In this document: one piece after another, positions 1-7,518 of the stretch
Numbering within the stretch: position 1 is the first letter of the stretch
Layout: every line of letters starts with the position of its first letter
From: Burkholderiales bacterium
Lineage (GTDB): Bacteria; Pseudomonadota; Gammaproteobacteria; Burkholderiales; Burkholderiaceae_D
Length of the DNA: 49,292 bases
Direction: 5' to 3'
Assembly (NCBI GenBank): GCA_016196925.1
Contig: JACPWS010000044.1
Coordinates: forward strand, 1-49,292
The notes under the pieces: generated by a model
The model's input: only the letters and a program-made list of their open reading frames with translations
Database searches by the model: none
Told to the model about the DNA's origin: nothing
Made by a program: the position numbers and the translations under genes

Positions 1-458
1 GACAGCTCGATCAGGCAACGGTCGTAGGCCGGTTCGCGGCAAACGCTGTTCTTGAATACCCAGTTCTCATTTTCAGCCTTGGCCAGCGCATCGACGTCCA
101 GCACGACTTCCCATTGCGGTTGCGCCTTGCGGTAATCGTCCAGCGTGGTCTTGCGCCATACGCCGCGCGGATGCTCGGCGTCGGTCCAGAAGTTGTACAC
201 GGCATTGCCCATCTTGCGGATGCCGGGAATGCGGTCCTTGGAATCGAGCACCACTTGCAGATCGGCGCGCAGCTTTTGGAAGCCGGCGTCCTGATCGAGT
301 TTGCTGCGCGTCACCTGGTTCCTTGCTTTTACCCAGTCCAGCGCTTTTTCGCCGGTCACGTCTTCCAGCCATTGGAATTTGTCTGCGGTGTTGGCCAGCG
401 CGCCGGCCGTTGCGCTCAGCATCAGCAGGGCGCTGACGATCTTCGTGTGTGGTCTCAT
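1..458 (-). CDS. Prolyl oligopeptidase family serine peptidase (S9A), N-terminal part only
   Basis: Reading leftward from the ATG at 458, about 152 codons run open to the window edge, so the catalytic C-terminal half lies outside. The product begins with a Sec-type signal peptide (MRPHTKIVSALLMLSATAGALA) followed by DKFQWLEDVTGEKALDWVKA. That segment matches the N-terminal signature of the S9A prolyl oligopeptidase family (usual form: P.rWLEd..gee...wv..qN). Members cleave proline-containing oligopeptides; the signal peptide places this one in the periplasm. The catalytic Ser/Asp/His cannot be seen here. The 282 bases upstream separate it from the M14 gene, which is on the same strand. Family call is good; exact substrate unknown. 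Confidence 0.8.
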   Translation of the reverse strand, partial: MRPHTKIVSALLMLSATAGALANTADKFQWLEDVTGEKALDWVKARNQVTRSKLDQDAGFQKLRADLQVVLDSKDRIPGIRKMGNAVYNFWTDAEHPRGVWRKTTLDDYRKAQPQWEVVLDVDALAKAENENWVFKNSVCREPAYDRCLIEL

Positions 459-713
459 GTTTTCCCTATAGGTAAGGTCGTGGTTTGGTATTGGCTGGGC
501 GGTGCTGCAGCGCAGGCTGATGGACCATGCCGTAACAACTTAGTTCAGTGCGCCTGCCGGCGAGCGGATATTCTAAGGCCAGGTCGACCGGCAGAGCGAC
601 GTGAATTGGGGCAAGCTTCGAAACTAAGTTTTGCGTTTTCAGGAAAGCGCCAGCTAGTCTTTGGTAAAGCTTGCTCAAAGGGAAAAACTATCTTTTTTGC
701 ATGCGACGAAGAC

Positions 714-737
714 GGCGGCCGCCGACTGGCGGCCGTC
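714..737 (-). terminator. GC-rich hairpin downstream of the metK-M14 unit
   Basis: Ten-base arms at 714-723 and 728-737, with one G-T wobble, close a four-base loop (gact) four bases past the M14 stop codon. On the minus strand no clean U-tract follows, so it is a probable terminator or 3'-end stabiliser rather than a textbook one. Confidence 0.45.
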
Positions 738-740
738 AGC

Positions 741-1628
741 TCAGGAATTGCGCGCCGTCTTCAGCGGCGCGTTGACGTTGCGGCGTATCCAGCTTTGCAT
801 GTCTTGCCAGATGCGTCGCACTTCGGCTTCGGGCGGCATGAGGCTGGCGTTGGCGAGCTCTATGGTGACCACCGGGATCTCCTTGTGCAAGCCGCTGTAA
901 TTGCCTAGCGAGCCGGGATAGACGCCGACGCGCTGGTAGATCAGGCGGCCGAAGCGGCGCGGCGGGGTGGCCGGGCCGTCGAAATCGAGCACGCCGAAAG
1001 GCGCATGCACCGAGATGATGACGTCCGGCTTGAATTTTTCTATGGTGTCGTGCACCCAGCGGCTTTCCGGCTCCGAGATCGGCGCCTTGCCTGGATAGCG
1101 GCGCGGGTCGCTGCGCGTCGCGCGCGCCCAGTAACGTGGCGCTTCCTGTTGCCAGTTCGGGGTCGGGAAGTTGCGGTTCAGGTCGACGCCGTGCGCATTC
1201 ACGCGGCGCGGCGTGGGTGCCAGCAGGCCGTCCGGATTGACGACCGGCGCGACTTTCCATTCGAATTCGCGCTCGCCCGGCTGTTGCATATATTCCAGCC
1301 ATTTGAAGACGATCGCGGCGGCGCTTTGCTCGTCGCCGTGGATGCCGCCCAGCAGCAAGACCCTGGTCGCATTGGGGTGGCGCGCGTCGGCCGGCAGCTC
1401 GCGCGCCAGCAGCGGGAAGCCGTTCGGCGTATGGATGCCGGTCGGCGTCAGTTGGCTGTTGCGGCACTCGGCGAGTGAAATTTTAGGCAGGCGGGCGACC
1501 AGTGGCGGGCACCAGTCGCTGCCCGGTCTGCCTTTGGCCGCGGCGGCCGGAGCGCTGGCCGCCAGCAGCGCCAGCGAGGTCAGGCTGGTGCGTGCAATGG
1601 TGGTGCGGAGAAAATTACGCCATTGCAT
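741..1628 (-). CDS. M14-family zinc carboxypeptidase, murein peptide amidase (MpaA)-like, exported
   Basis: 295 aa. The M14 metallocarboxypeptidase motifs appear in order: GIHGDEQSA (zinc ligands His and Glu), NPDG, DLNRNFP (substrate-binding Asn-Arg), SVHAPFG (third zinc ligand His) and VTIELAN (catalytic Glu). Spacing and the HGDE form resemble MpaA, which trims meso-diaminopimelate from murein tripeptide, so a role in peptidoglycan peptide recycling is inferred. Unlike cytoplasmic E. coli MpaA, this product starts with a basic region plus a hydrophobic stretch ending in AAAA (MQWRNFLRTTIARTSLTSLA...), suggesting export to the periplasm. The chosen ATG lies 7 bases after the metK stop and gives the signal peptide. 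An upstream extension in the same frame would overlap metK and reads as out-of-frame noise. Probably co-transcribed with metK. Confidence 0.8.
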   Translation of the reverse strand: MQWRNFLRTTIARTSLTSLALLAASAPAAAAKGRPGSDWCPPLVARLPKISLAECRNSQLTPTGIHTPNGFPLLARELPADARHPNATRVLLLGGIHGDEQSAAAIVFKWLEYMQQPGEREFEWKVAPVVNPDGLLAPTPRRVNAHGVDLNRNFPTPNWQQEAPRYWARATRSDPRRYPGKAPISEPESRWVHDTIEKFKPDVIISVHAPFGVLDFDGPATPPRRFGRLIYQRVGVYPGSLGNYSGLHKEIPVVTIELANASLMPPEAEVRRIWQDMQSWIRRNVNAPLKTARNS

Positions 1629-1635
1629 CGCTATT

Positions 1636-2820
1636 TCAAACCAGGCCCGCTGCCGCGCGCAAGAAGTTGGCTTTGTCGGTGCGTTCCCAGGTGAATTCCG
1701 GCTCTTCGCGGCCGAAGTGGCCGTAGGCGGCGGTCTTGGTATAGATGGGGCGCAGCAAGTCCAGCATCTGGATGATGCCTTTCGGACGCAAGTCGAAATG
1801 TTCGCGCACCAGGGCGGCGATTTGCTCATCCGGGATCACGCCCGTGCCTTCGGTGTACACCGTGACGTTCATAGGATGGGCGACGCCTATCGCATACGCG
1901 ACCTGGATCTGGCATTGCTTGGCGAGGCCGGCGGCCACGATATTCTTCGCGACATAACGCGCGGCATAGGCGGCCGAACGGTCGACCTTGGTCGGGTCCT
2001 TGCCGGAGAACGCGCCGCCGCCATGCGGGCAGGCGCCGCCGTAAGTGTCGACGATGATCTTGCGCCCGGTCAGGCCGCAATCGCCTTGCGGGCCGCCGAT
2101 GACGAAGCGGCCGGTAGGGTTGATCAGGAACTTGGTGTCTTTCAGCCATTCGGCCGGCAACACCGGACGGATGATTTCTTCGATCACGGCGTCGATGAAG
2201 GATTGCTTCATCTTGGTCTGCGATTCGCTCTGATCGGGGCTGTGCTGGGTCGACAGCACCACGGTATCGATGCTGTGCGGCTTGCCGTCGACATAGCGCA
2301 TGGTGACCTGGCTCTTGGCGTCGGGGCGCAGGAAAGGCATGCGGCCATCCTTGCGCATCTGCGCCTGGCGTTCGACCAGACGGTGCGCGTAGTAGATAGG
2401 CGCAGGCATCAGTTCCGGCGTTTCATCGCAGGCGTAGCCGAACATCAGGCCCTGGTCGCCGGCGCCGGTGTTCAGGTGATCGTCGGAAGCGTGATCGACG
2501 CCCTGGGCGATATCGTTCGATTGCTTGTCGTAGGCGACCAGCACCGCGCAGCCTTTGTAATCGATGCCGTAGTCGGTATTGTCGTAACCGATGCGCTTGA
2601 TGGTGTCGCGCGCGACCTGGATGTAATCGACGTGGGCATTGGTGGTGATTTCGCCGGCCAGCACGACCAGGCCGGTATTGGTCAGGGTTTCGGCGGCCAC
2701 GCGCGAACGCGGGTCTTGCTCGAAAATCGCATCGAGGATGGCGTCGGAAATCTGATCGGCGACTTTGTCCGGGTGACCCTCGGATACCGATTCGGAAGTG
2801 AAGAGAAAATCATTGGCCAT
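1636..2820 (-). CDS. metK: S-adenosylmethionine synthase
   Basis: 394 aa, full family length. MetK condenses methionine and ATP to S-adenosylmethionine in the cytoplasm, releasing PPi and Pi. Recognisable motifs are [17 protein letters not shown] at the N-terminus (ATP/methionine site), [12 protein letters not shown] (family signature 1) and [19 protein letters not shown] (signature 2, P-loop-like). It is divergent from the acyltransferase pair at 3040, with about 220 bases between, and the M14 gene follows directly. I see no SAM-responsive riboswitch in the 5' region by eye. Confidence 0.97.
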   Translation of the reverse strand: MANDFLFTSESVSEGHPDKVADQISDAILDAIFEQDPRSRVAAETLTNTGLVVLAGEITTNAHVDYIQVARDTIKRIGYDNTDYGIDYKGCAVLVAYDKQSNDIAQGVDHASDDHLNTGAGDQGLMFGYACDETPELMPAPIYYAHRLVERQAQMRKDGRMPFLRPDAKSQVTMRYVDGKPHSIDTVVLSTQHSPDQSESQTKMKQSFIDAVIEEIIRPVLPAEWLKDTKFLINPTGRFVIGGPQGDCGLTGRKIIVDTYGGACPHGGGAFSGKDPTKVDRSAAYAARYVAKNIVAAGLAKQCQIQVAYAIGVAHPMNVTVYTEGTGVIPDEQIAALVREHFDLRPKGIIQMLDLLRPIYTKTAAYGHFGREEPEFTWERTDKANFLRAAAGLV

Positions 2821-3039
2821 CGCAGGCTCCTAAAAAATTGACTGATTCAAACATGCCGCAGTCATATGGAAGTCCTGCGACGCTTTAGCGGAATTTATAG
2901 ACCGCCTCGCAAGTTGTCTGTTAACTCGGCGGTGGCTGCCGATGAATTTCATCCGCGTGCCAATGTGTGATATTTTACGCCTCTTATCCGGCACGTGTCG
3001 AATACCCCTCACTTTTACCCTTGATACTTGAGCAGCATC

Positions 3040-3894
3040 ATGCTTGTCGCCTTATTCCGCCTGTTGTCGATTTTTCCCTTGCCGCTCTTGCATCTGCTCG
3101 GCGCCGCCCTCGGCTGGCTGGTGTATCTGTGCTCGCCTTCTTATCGCCGCCGCCTGCGCGAAAATCTGGCGCGCGCCGGTTTTTCCGCACGGCTGCGGCA
3201 GGCGGTCAGCGAAGCCGGCAAGAATATCCTGGAACTGCCCTTCATCTGGTGCGCAGCTCCGGCGCGCGTGTTGCGCACTGCGCGCGTGGAAAACTGGGCG
3301 CTGGTGCAAGCCACGCTGGAACAGCAGCGCGGCGTGATTTTTCTGACGCCGCACCTCGGTTGCTTCGAAATCGTGGCGCAAAGCATCGCCGCCCACACCC
3401 GTCTGACCGTGCTGTACCGCCCGCCGCGCAAGGCCGCGCTGAAGCCCTTGATCGAGGGAGCGCGCGCGCGCGACAACCTGTTGCTGGCGCCGGCCAATCT
3501 GTCCGGCGTGCGCATGATGGCGAAAGCGCTGAAAAAAGGCGAGGCGATAGGCTTGCTGCCGGATCAGGTGCCGCAAGAAGGCGAGGGCGTGTGGGCGAAT
3601 TTCTTCGGCAAGCCGGCGTACAGCATGACGCTCTCCGCCAAATTGCAGGGCATGACCAAGGCGCCGATTATCCTGACCTTCGCCGAACGGTTGCCGCACG
3701 GACGCGGTTTCGTGGTGCGCTTCGTGCCTTTCGAAGGCGAACTGAGCGGCGACGCCGCCCGGCAAGCGGCCACCATCAACGCCGCCATGGAACAACTGAT
3801 TGCGCTGGCGCCGGCCCAGTATTTCTGGAGCTATAACCGCTACAAGACGCCGGACGGCGTCGGCGGCCCCGCCGCTGAACAGGAGGCGGCATGA
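3040..3894 (+). CDS. LpxL/HtrB-type lysophospholipid (lipid A) acyltransferase, first copy
   Basis: 284 aa from ATG 3040; an in-frame TTG at 3028 would add four residues. This is an inner-membrane late acyltransferase of lipid A synthesis, transferring a secondary acyl chain from acyl-ACP to the lipid A precursor. The N-terminal hydrophobic anchor (LFRLLSIFPLPLLHLLGAAL) is followed by the catalytic HX4E motif as HLGCFE at about residue 107, then LLPDQVPQEGEG and a conserved C-terminal YFWSYNRYK. Its stop overlaps the start of the second copy (ATGA at 3891-3894), so the two are translationally coupled. Which of the pair adds which chain (LpxL or LpxM role) cannot be told from sequence alone. 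Confidence 0.9.
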   Translation: MLVALFRLLSIFPLPLLHLLGAALGWLVYLCSPSYRRRLRENLARAGFSARLRQAVSEAGKNILELPFIWCAAPARVLRTARVENWALVQATLEQQRGVIFLTPHLGCFEIVAQSIAAHTRLTVLYRPPRKAALKPLIEGARARDNLLLAPANLSGVRMMAKALKKGEAIGLLPDQVPQEGEGVWANFFGKPAYSMTLSAKLQGMTKAPIILTFAERLPHGRGFVVRFVPFEGELSGDAARQAATINAAMEQLIALAPAQYFWSYNRYKTPDGVGGPAAEQEAA

Positions 3895-4754
3895 GGCTGG
3901 TGCTGGCCCTGATGTGGCTGCTGCACTGGCTGCCTTTGCCGCTTCTGGGCCGGCTCGGCGAAGGCGTCGGTAGCCTGTTGTTCCTGCTGATACGCAAGCG
4001 CCGCCACATCGCGCTGACCAATCTGTGCCTGTGTCTGCCGCAATTCAGCGAGCAAGAAAGAGAGCAAATCGCGCGTCGCCATTTCCAGCTGTATGCGCGC
4101 AGCGTGCTCGAGCGCGGCATCCTGTGGTGGGCTTCCGAAGCGCGTCTGAAAAAACTGATACAAGTCGAGCCGGCCGTGCCGCTGGCCGCCATCGCGGCCG
4201 GCCCGACTATTCTGATGTGCCCGCATTTCGTCTGCCTCGATGTGGCCGGCGTGGCCGTGATGCTGGAATCCTCGCTGTGTTCGATCTACACCCGGCAGCG
4301 CAGCAAAGTGTTTGACCAAGCCTTGCGCCAAGGGCGTTCGCGCTTCCGTCCCGTCAAGCTGTTTTCGCGGGCCGAAGGCGTGAAACCCATCATCCGCGCC
4401 ATGCGCGAAGGCTTGCCGTTCTTCATGCTGCCGGACATGGATTTCGGTGCGAAAGACGCCGAATTCGTCCCTTTTTTCGGCGTGCCGGCCGCCACCCTGA
4501 CCGCCGTGCCGCGCATCGCCGCCAGCACCGGCGCCAAAGTGATACCGGTGATCGCCACCATGCTGCCGGATTACCAGGGCTGGAAAGTGGCTTTCCACGC
4601 GCCCTGGGACAATTATCCGGGCGAGGACATGGTGGCCGCCACGCGCCACATGAACGCCTATATCGAACAGCAAATCCTGCAAGCGCCGGCCGAATATTTC
4701 TGGGCGCATAAACGCTTCAAGACCCGGCCGCCGGGCGAGGCTGGCGTGTACTGA
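3891..4754 (+). CDS. LpxL/HtrB-type lipid A acyltransferase, second copy
   Basis: 287 aa. Same family as the preceding gene but clearly diverged. It has an N-terminal membrane anchor, a catalytic HX4D as HFVCLD (about residue 111), the downstream FMLPDMDFGAKDAEFVPFFG region typical of LpxL enzymes, and a C-terminal YFWAHKRFKTRPPG. The start ATG overlaps the previous stop by four bases, and its own stop shares a base with the next start (TGATG at 4752-4756), so three ORFs form a tight operon. The two enzymes probably add the two secondary acyl chains to lipid A. Confidence 0.9.
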   Translation: MRLVLALMWLLHWLPLPLLGRLGEGVGSLLFLLIRKRRHIALTNLCLCLPQFSEQEREQIARRHFQLYARSVLERGILWWASEARLKKLIQVEPAVPLAAIAAGPTILMCPHFVCLDVAGVAVMLESSLCSIYTRQRSKVFDQALRQGRSRFRPVKLFSRAEGVKPIIRAMREGLPFFMLPDMDFGAKDAEFVPFFGVPAATLTAVPRIAASTGAKVIPVIATMLPDYQGWKVAFHAPWDNYPGEDMVAATRHMNAYIEQQILQAPAEYFWAHKRFKTRPPGEAGVY

Positions 4755-4972
4755 TGCGCCGCGCTTTAATCGAGAAAATGATCGCCGTCTGCGACAGCAA
4801 AATTGCGCAGAAAGGGCCGCAGGTGGGCTTGTCCTTTTATGCCTTCTTTGCCAACAAGAACGACGATCCCGCGCTGTTGATGGAAGCCGCCACCTGGTGG
4901 ATCATGGCGCAGCGTTTTGATCATTTTGAAAAAGCCGTCAAGATCAAACAAATCCTGGAACAGCTGCGGTGA
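4754..4972 (+). CDS. Small uncharacterised protein coupled to the lipid A acyltransferases
   Basis: 72 aa, no signal peptide and no obvious membrane segment; it looks soluble and helical (MRRALIEKMIAVCDSKIAQK..., ending FEKAVKIKQILEQLR). I do not recognise a family. The evidence that it is real is the TGATG overlap with the upstream stop, codon use like its neighbours, and an uninterrupted frame. Position suggests co-translation with the second acyltransferase; function unknown. Confidence 0.7.
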   Translation: MRRALIEKMIAVCDSKIAQKGPQVGLSFYAFFANKNDDPALLMEAATWWIMAQRFDHFEKAVKIKQILEQLR

Positions 4973-5050
4973 GCCGGCGCTGGCAGGGCGTCGCCGCAAG
5001 ACCGATGCCGGAAGGCGCTGCGCTTTTCCGATGAGCGTTAAAACGGCCGT

Positions 5051-5297
5051 ATTCAGATTTCGTGTTGATGAGAAGTTTTGTGAAGAGCCCAGATCTTATT
5101 AAGGTCATTCCGGCATGGTGTTGGACGGAATCGGTGCAAGGGGTCCTTGCACCTTTGTCCGCATAACGGACATCGCCGCTGTCAAGACAGGCACGTCAAC
5201 GCAACAAACGTCGCTGGATTCCGGCTTAAAGCGCGCCGGAATGACATCTTCAATTTTTATAAACTTTAACGTAACGGCATCAACACGAAATCTGAAT
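5051..5297. repeat. 247-bp inverted-repeat element with 20-bp perfect ends
   Basis: attcagatttcgtgttgatg at 5051-5070 is repeated exactly inverted at 5278-5297. Inside are shorter palindromes: gtgcaagg/ccttgcac around 5142-5160, and a REP-like unit at 5212-5245 (cgctggattccggctt... ending gccggaatgac) with a degraded opposite arm near 5104-5125. The same REP-like unit occurs as a clean pair at 46382-46472. No target duplication is visible at the 20-bp ends. The 428-base gap 4973-5400 holds this element and the motif at 5376; I see no gene in it. Confidence 0.75.
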
Positions 5298-5375
5298 GCA
5301 GCTTTAAAAAACAATATACTCCCCCCTATTTTTGATATTTTCAGCCTGGCGCCCGCGTATTTAAAGGGCTGTGAA

Positions 5376-5395
5376 ATATACTGGGGGGAGTATTA
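5376..5395. promoter_or_regulatory. ATATACT-GGGGGG-AGTATTA palindrome, operator-like
   Basis: Arms ATACT and AGTAT flank six G. A half-site of the same type (atatact followed by six C) lies at 5314-5326, and a closely similar palindrome is at 34449-34469. AT-rich arms around a G-tract are typical of CsoR/RcnR/FrmR-family operators. It sits just downstream of the dsdA stop, with no metal- or formaldehyde-response gene beside it, so it may be a relic or part of a repeat. Function is inference. Confidence 0.35.
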
Positions 5396-5400
5396 TTTTT

Positions 5401-6756
5401 CTACATTTCAGCCTGCAGCAAAGCCCGTCCTTTATCCAGATAGGCCTGCATCTCGGCCGGCGGCACCATGCTGCCGCCGGTGGCCCAGATCAGATGGGTC
5501 GCCTGCGCCAAGCGCTCGGCCGTCAAACCGGCGCGCTCGCGGTAGGCTTGCTGCTCGCTCAGCACGCGCGCGATGCCGGGCGCGCCGGCCAGCGCCGAGG
5601 GTTCCAGCCGCCAGCCTTCGCTTTGTTCCAGCAAGGCCAGCAAGCGGTACAACTCTTCATCGCTGACCGTGTAATAGCCGTCTATCAATCGCTGCATGGC
5701 GCGCCCGACGAAGCCGGACGGGCGGCCCACCGCCAGGCCGTCGGCCGCAGTGATGTTGTCGATGCCAATATCCTGCACCGCCACCGCATCGTGCAAGCCG
5801 GTATACACCCCCAGCAACATGCAGGGCGAGTGGGTCGGTTCGGCGAACACGCAATGCACCGCATCGCCGAACGCCAGCTTCAGCCCGAAAGCCACGCCGC
5901 CCGGCCCGCCACCGACGCCGCACGGCAGATACACCAGCAGCGGATGCTCGGCGTCGACCGTGATGTTTGCGGCTTGCAATTGCTGCTGCAGGCGAGTTGC
6001 CGCCACCGCGTAACCGAGAAACAGGTGGCGCGAATTTTCATCGTCGATGAAATGGCAACGCGGATCGCTCGCCGCCTGCTGCCGCCCCTGTTCCACCGCC
6101 ACGCTGTAATCGGCCGCGTATTCGCGCACCGTCACGCCCTGCGCGCGCAGGCGGTCTTTCTTCCATAGCCGGGCGTCGGCCGACATATGCACGGTGGCCT
6201 GGAAACCGAGTCTGGCCGCCATGATGCCGATAGCCATGCCGAGGTTGCCGGTAGAGCCGACCGCGATCTGGTACTGGCCGAAAAAGTCGCGCAAGGCCGC
6301 GCTGTCCAGCCGCGCATAATCGTCGCCCACTTGCAGCAAGCCGGCGTCCAGCGCCAATTGTTCAGCGTGTTGCAAGACTTCATAAATGCCGCCGCGCGCC
6401 TTGATCGAGCCCGAGATCGGCAGATGGCTGTCGAGCTTCAGCCACAGCGCGCCGCTGTGCGGCAGCGCATAACGCTGCTCCAGCGCCTGCTGGAATTGCG
6501 GCACCGCCGCGATGGGGGATTCGATCAAGCCGTGGCTGGCCGCCGTCTCCGGAAACACGCGCGCCAGATACGGCGCAAAACGCGCCAGTCGCGCGCCGGC
6601 GTCGACCACATCGGCCGCCGTCAAGCCCACGTCCGGCAAGGCTAGTTGCGTAGCGACCACGGCCGGATTGAACCAGCTGATTTCCCTGAGGGCGATCAAA
6701 TCGTCCAGCAGCGGGTAGTCTTGACGCCAGGCGGCGAGGGTTTCTTTGTTGAGCAT
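5401..6756 (-). CDS. dsdA: D-serine dehydratase (D-serine ammonia-lyase)
   Basis: 451 aa, the usual DsdA length. It converts D-serine to pyruvate and ammonia using PLP in the cytoplasm. The PLP lysine lies in [14 protein letters not shown]. Other landmarks are the ligand loop [20 protein letters not shown], the glycine-rich phosphate loop [17 protein letters not shown] and [14 protein letters not shown] at the C-terminus. No dsdC regulator or dsdX transporter adjoins it, so it stands alone. It is divergent from the siderophore operon, with a 760-base gap between their start codons. Confidence 0.95.
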   Translation of the reverse strand: MLNKETLAAWRQDYPLLDDLIALREISWFNPAVVATQLALPDVGLTAADVVDAGARLARFAPYLARVFPETAASHGLIESPIAAVPQFQQALEQRYALPHSGALWLKLDSHLPISGSIKARGGIYEVLQHAEQLALDAGLLQVGDDYARLDSAALRDFFGQYQIAVGSTGNLGMAIGIMAARLGFQATVHMSADARLWKKDRLRAQGVTVREYAADYSVAVEQGRQQAASDPRCHFIDDENSRHLFLGYAVAATRLQQQLQAANITVDAEHPLLVYLPCGVGGGPGGVAFGLKLAFGDAVHCVFAEPTHSPCMLLGVYTGLHDAVAVQDIGIDNITAADGLAVGRPSGFVGRAMQRLIDGYYTVSDEELYRLLALLEQSEGWRLEPSALAGAPGIARVLSEQQAYRERAGLTAERLAQATHLIWATGGSMVPPAEMQAYLDKGRALLQAEM

Positions 6757-7065
6757 GGGGTTTCCTTGAGGCGGGTGCCGGCAACAAGCTGGCCGTCATT
6801 ACGCAATTAAAGCGCACAGTCTGCCGAATAATAATGGGTATTCGCGCAGGATGCGGCGCTTCCTCTGTCGGATACTTTGGCGGAATTGGCAGGACGGGTG
6901 AAACCCGCGCAGTTTTTCGTCGTATGGGCGACGCCGGCGGCAACATCGCTATACAGCCCGGGAGAAAGACAGCCGTCAGAATTGTCGGTTGAGGAAGCCG
7001 GGGAGGCTTACTGCGCTTCCGCAACAGATGCAGCGCCATAAAAATAGCGATTGCCGTAGAAATAA
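6757..7065. other. Gap upstream of dsdA, no gene supported
   Basis: GC-rich DNA between the dsdA start and the siderophore promoter. A plus-strand frame at 6835-7041 is open for about 69 codons but has no start codon or ribosome site, and I do not recognise its translation. It could be gene debris. The dsdA promoter should lie here but no confident -35/-10 pair was picked. Confidence 0.4.
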
Positions 7066-7095
7066 TTGACTCGCCAGCAAAAAAACACTTGTAAA
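7066..7095 (+). promoter_or_regulatory. Probable sigma-70 promoter of the siderophore operon
   Basis: TTGACT at 7066-7071 (one mismatch to TTGACA) is followed after 18 bases by TGTAAA at 7090-7095. The -10 overlaps the left arm of the Fur box, the classic arrangement for iron repression. The -10 is weak, so the call rests partly on the Fur site. Confidence 0.55.
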
Positions 7096-7116
7096 TGATA
7101 GCTATTCTCATTTACA
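7090..7116 (+). promoter_or_regulatory. Fur box upstream of siderophore operon
   Basis: TGTAAATGA at 7090-7098 and TCATTTACA at 7108-7116 are perfect inverted arms around nine bases. The inner 15-mer TGATAGCTATTCTCA (7096-7110) matches the 7-1-7 Fur consensus TGATAATnATTATCA at 11 of 14 defined positions. It overlaps the putative -10, so Fe-Fur binding should block transcription. This fits the siderophore genes downstream. Confidence 0.85.
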
Positions 7117-7232
7117 ATGATTTCACTTTATTAATTTCACATCCCATCAGCGCCAGCCCTCCCGCTTTACGCGTACGCCAGCATCCCTACATGGTCAAGT
7201 GAAACAACATGCGATACATCCTGGAGGGAACC

Positions 7233-7298
7233 ATGTCCATCGTCTTCTCGTATTCGGCCATCTTGATGCTCACTGCCGAACAGCAGCGCCGCTATTGA
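7233..7298 (+). CDS. Possible 21-residue leader ORF in the siderophore operon leader
   Basis: ATG at 7233 is preceded by a strong Shine-Dalgarno (GGAGGG, 7223-7228) and encodes MSIVFSYSAILMLTAEQQRR plus Tyr, then TGA. It lies 117 bases downstream of the Fur box and well ahead of the first synthetase gene. A ribosome site this good on a tiny ORF suggests real translation, either as a leader peptide or as the remnant of a longer gene. No homology recognised. Confidence 0.4.
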   Translation: MSIVFSYSAILMLTAEQQRRY

Positions 7299-7416
7299 TC
7301 TGGCGGACTATCGCAGTTGTATCGATAGCGCCAGCTAGCGCAGTGCATTGCACCTTGCTCTGCTCGCCGGGCGTGCACCCCTCGCTTCCGACGCAACAGT
7401 GACAGTCCGCTGACCG

Positions 7417-7435
7417 CCAGGCGCACCTGGTTTTT
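7417..7435 (+). terminator. Attenuator-like hairpin with T5 in the siderophore leader
   Basis: CCAGG (7417-7421), loop CGCA, CCTGG (7426-7430) then TTTTT: a small intrinsic-terminator shape inside the 400-base leader, 83 bases before the first synthetase start. A ccaggt at 7478-7483 could pair with acctgg and compete. The stem is only five pairs, so strength is uncertain. Confidence 0.4.
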
Positions 7436-7518
7436 ACCATATCGTTTTGCAGCAATGCTGCGATTGCTCAGGCAATGGCCAGGTACGCGCTCGCTCTGAA
7501 TATTTCACTGGAAGAAGC

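Noticed and set aside
1171-2841. 556-codon open frame on the plus strand
   Set aside because: Antisense to metK and the M14 gene, both of which have complete family motifs; a shadow frame of high-GC coding DNA.
2821-3039. SAM riboswitch upstream of metK
   Set aside because: I could not recognise a known SAM-class aptamer in the divergent region; a covariance-model scan would be needed to be sure.
3040-4754. Recent tandem duplication of one acyltransferase gene
   Set aside because: The two products share motifs but are widely diverged, so they are long-separated paralogues with distinct roles.
6835-7041. Open plus-strand frame upstream of the siderophore promoter
   Set aside because: No start codon or ribosome site and no recognisable homology; kept only as possible gene debris.
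7447-7518. Earlier start for the first NIS synthetase
   Set aside because: The extra 24 residues (Cys/Gly/Arg-rich) do not look like the family N-terminus and fall within palindromic leader DNA.
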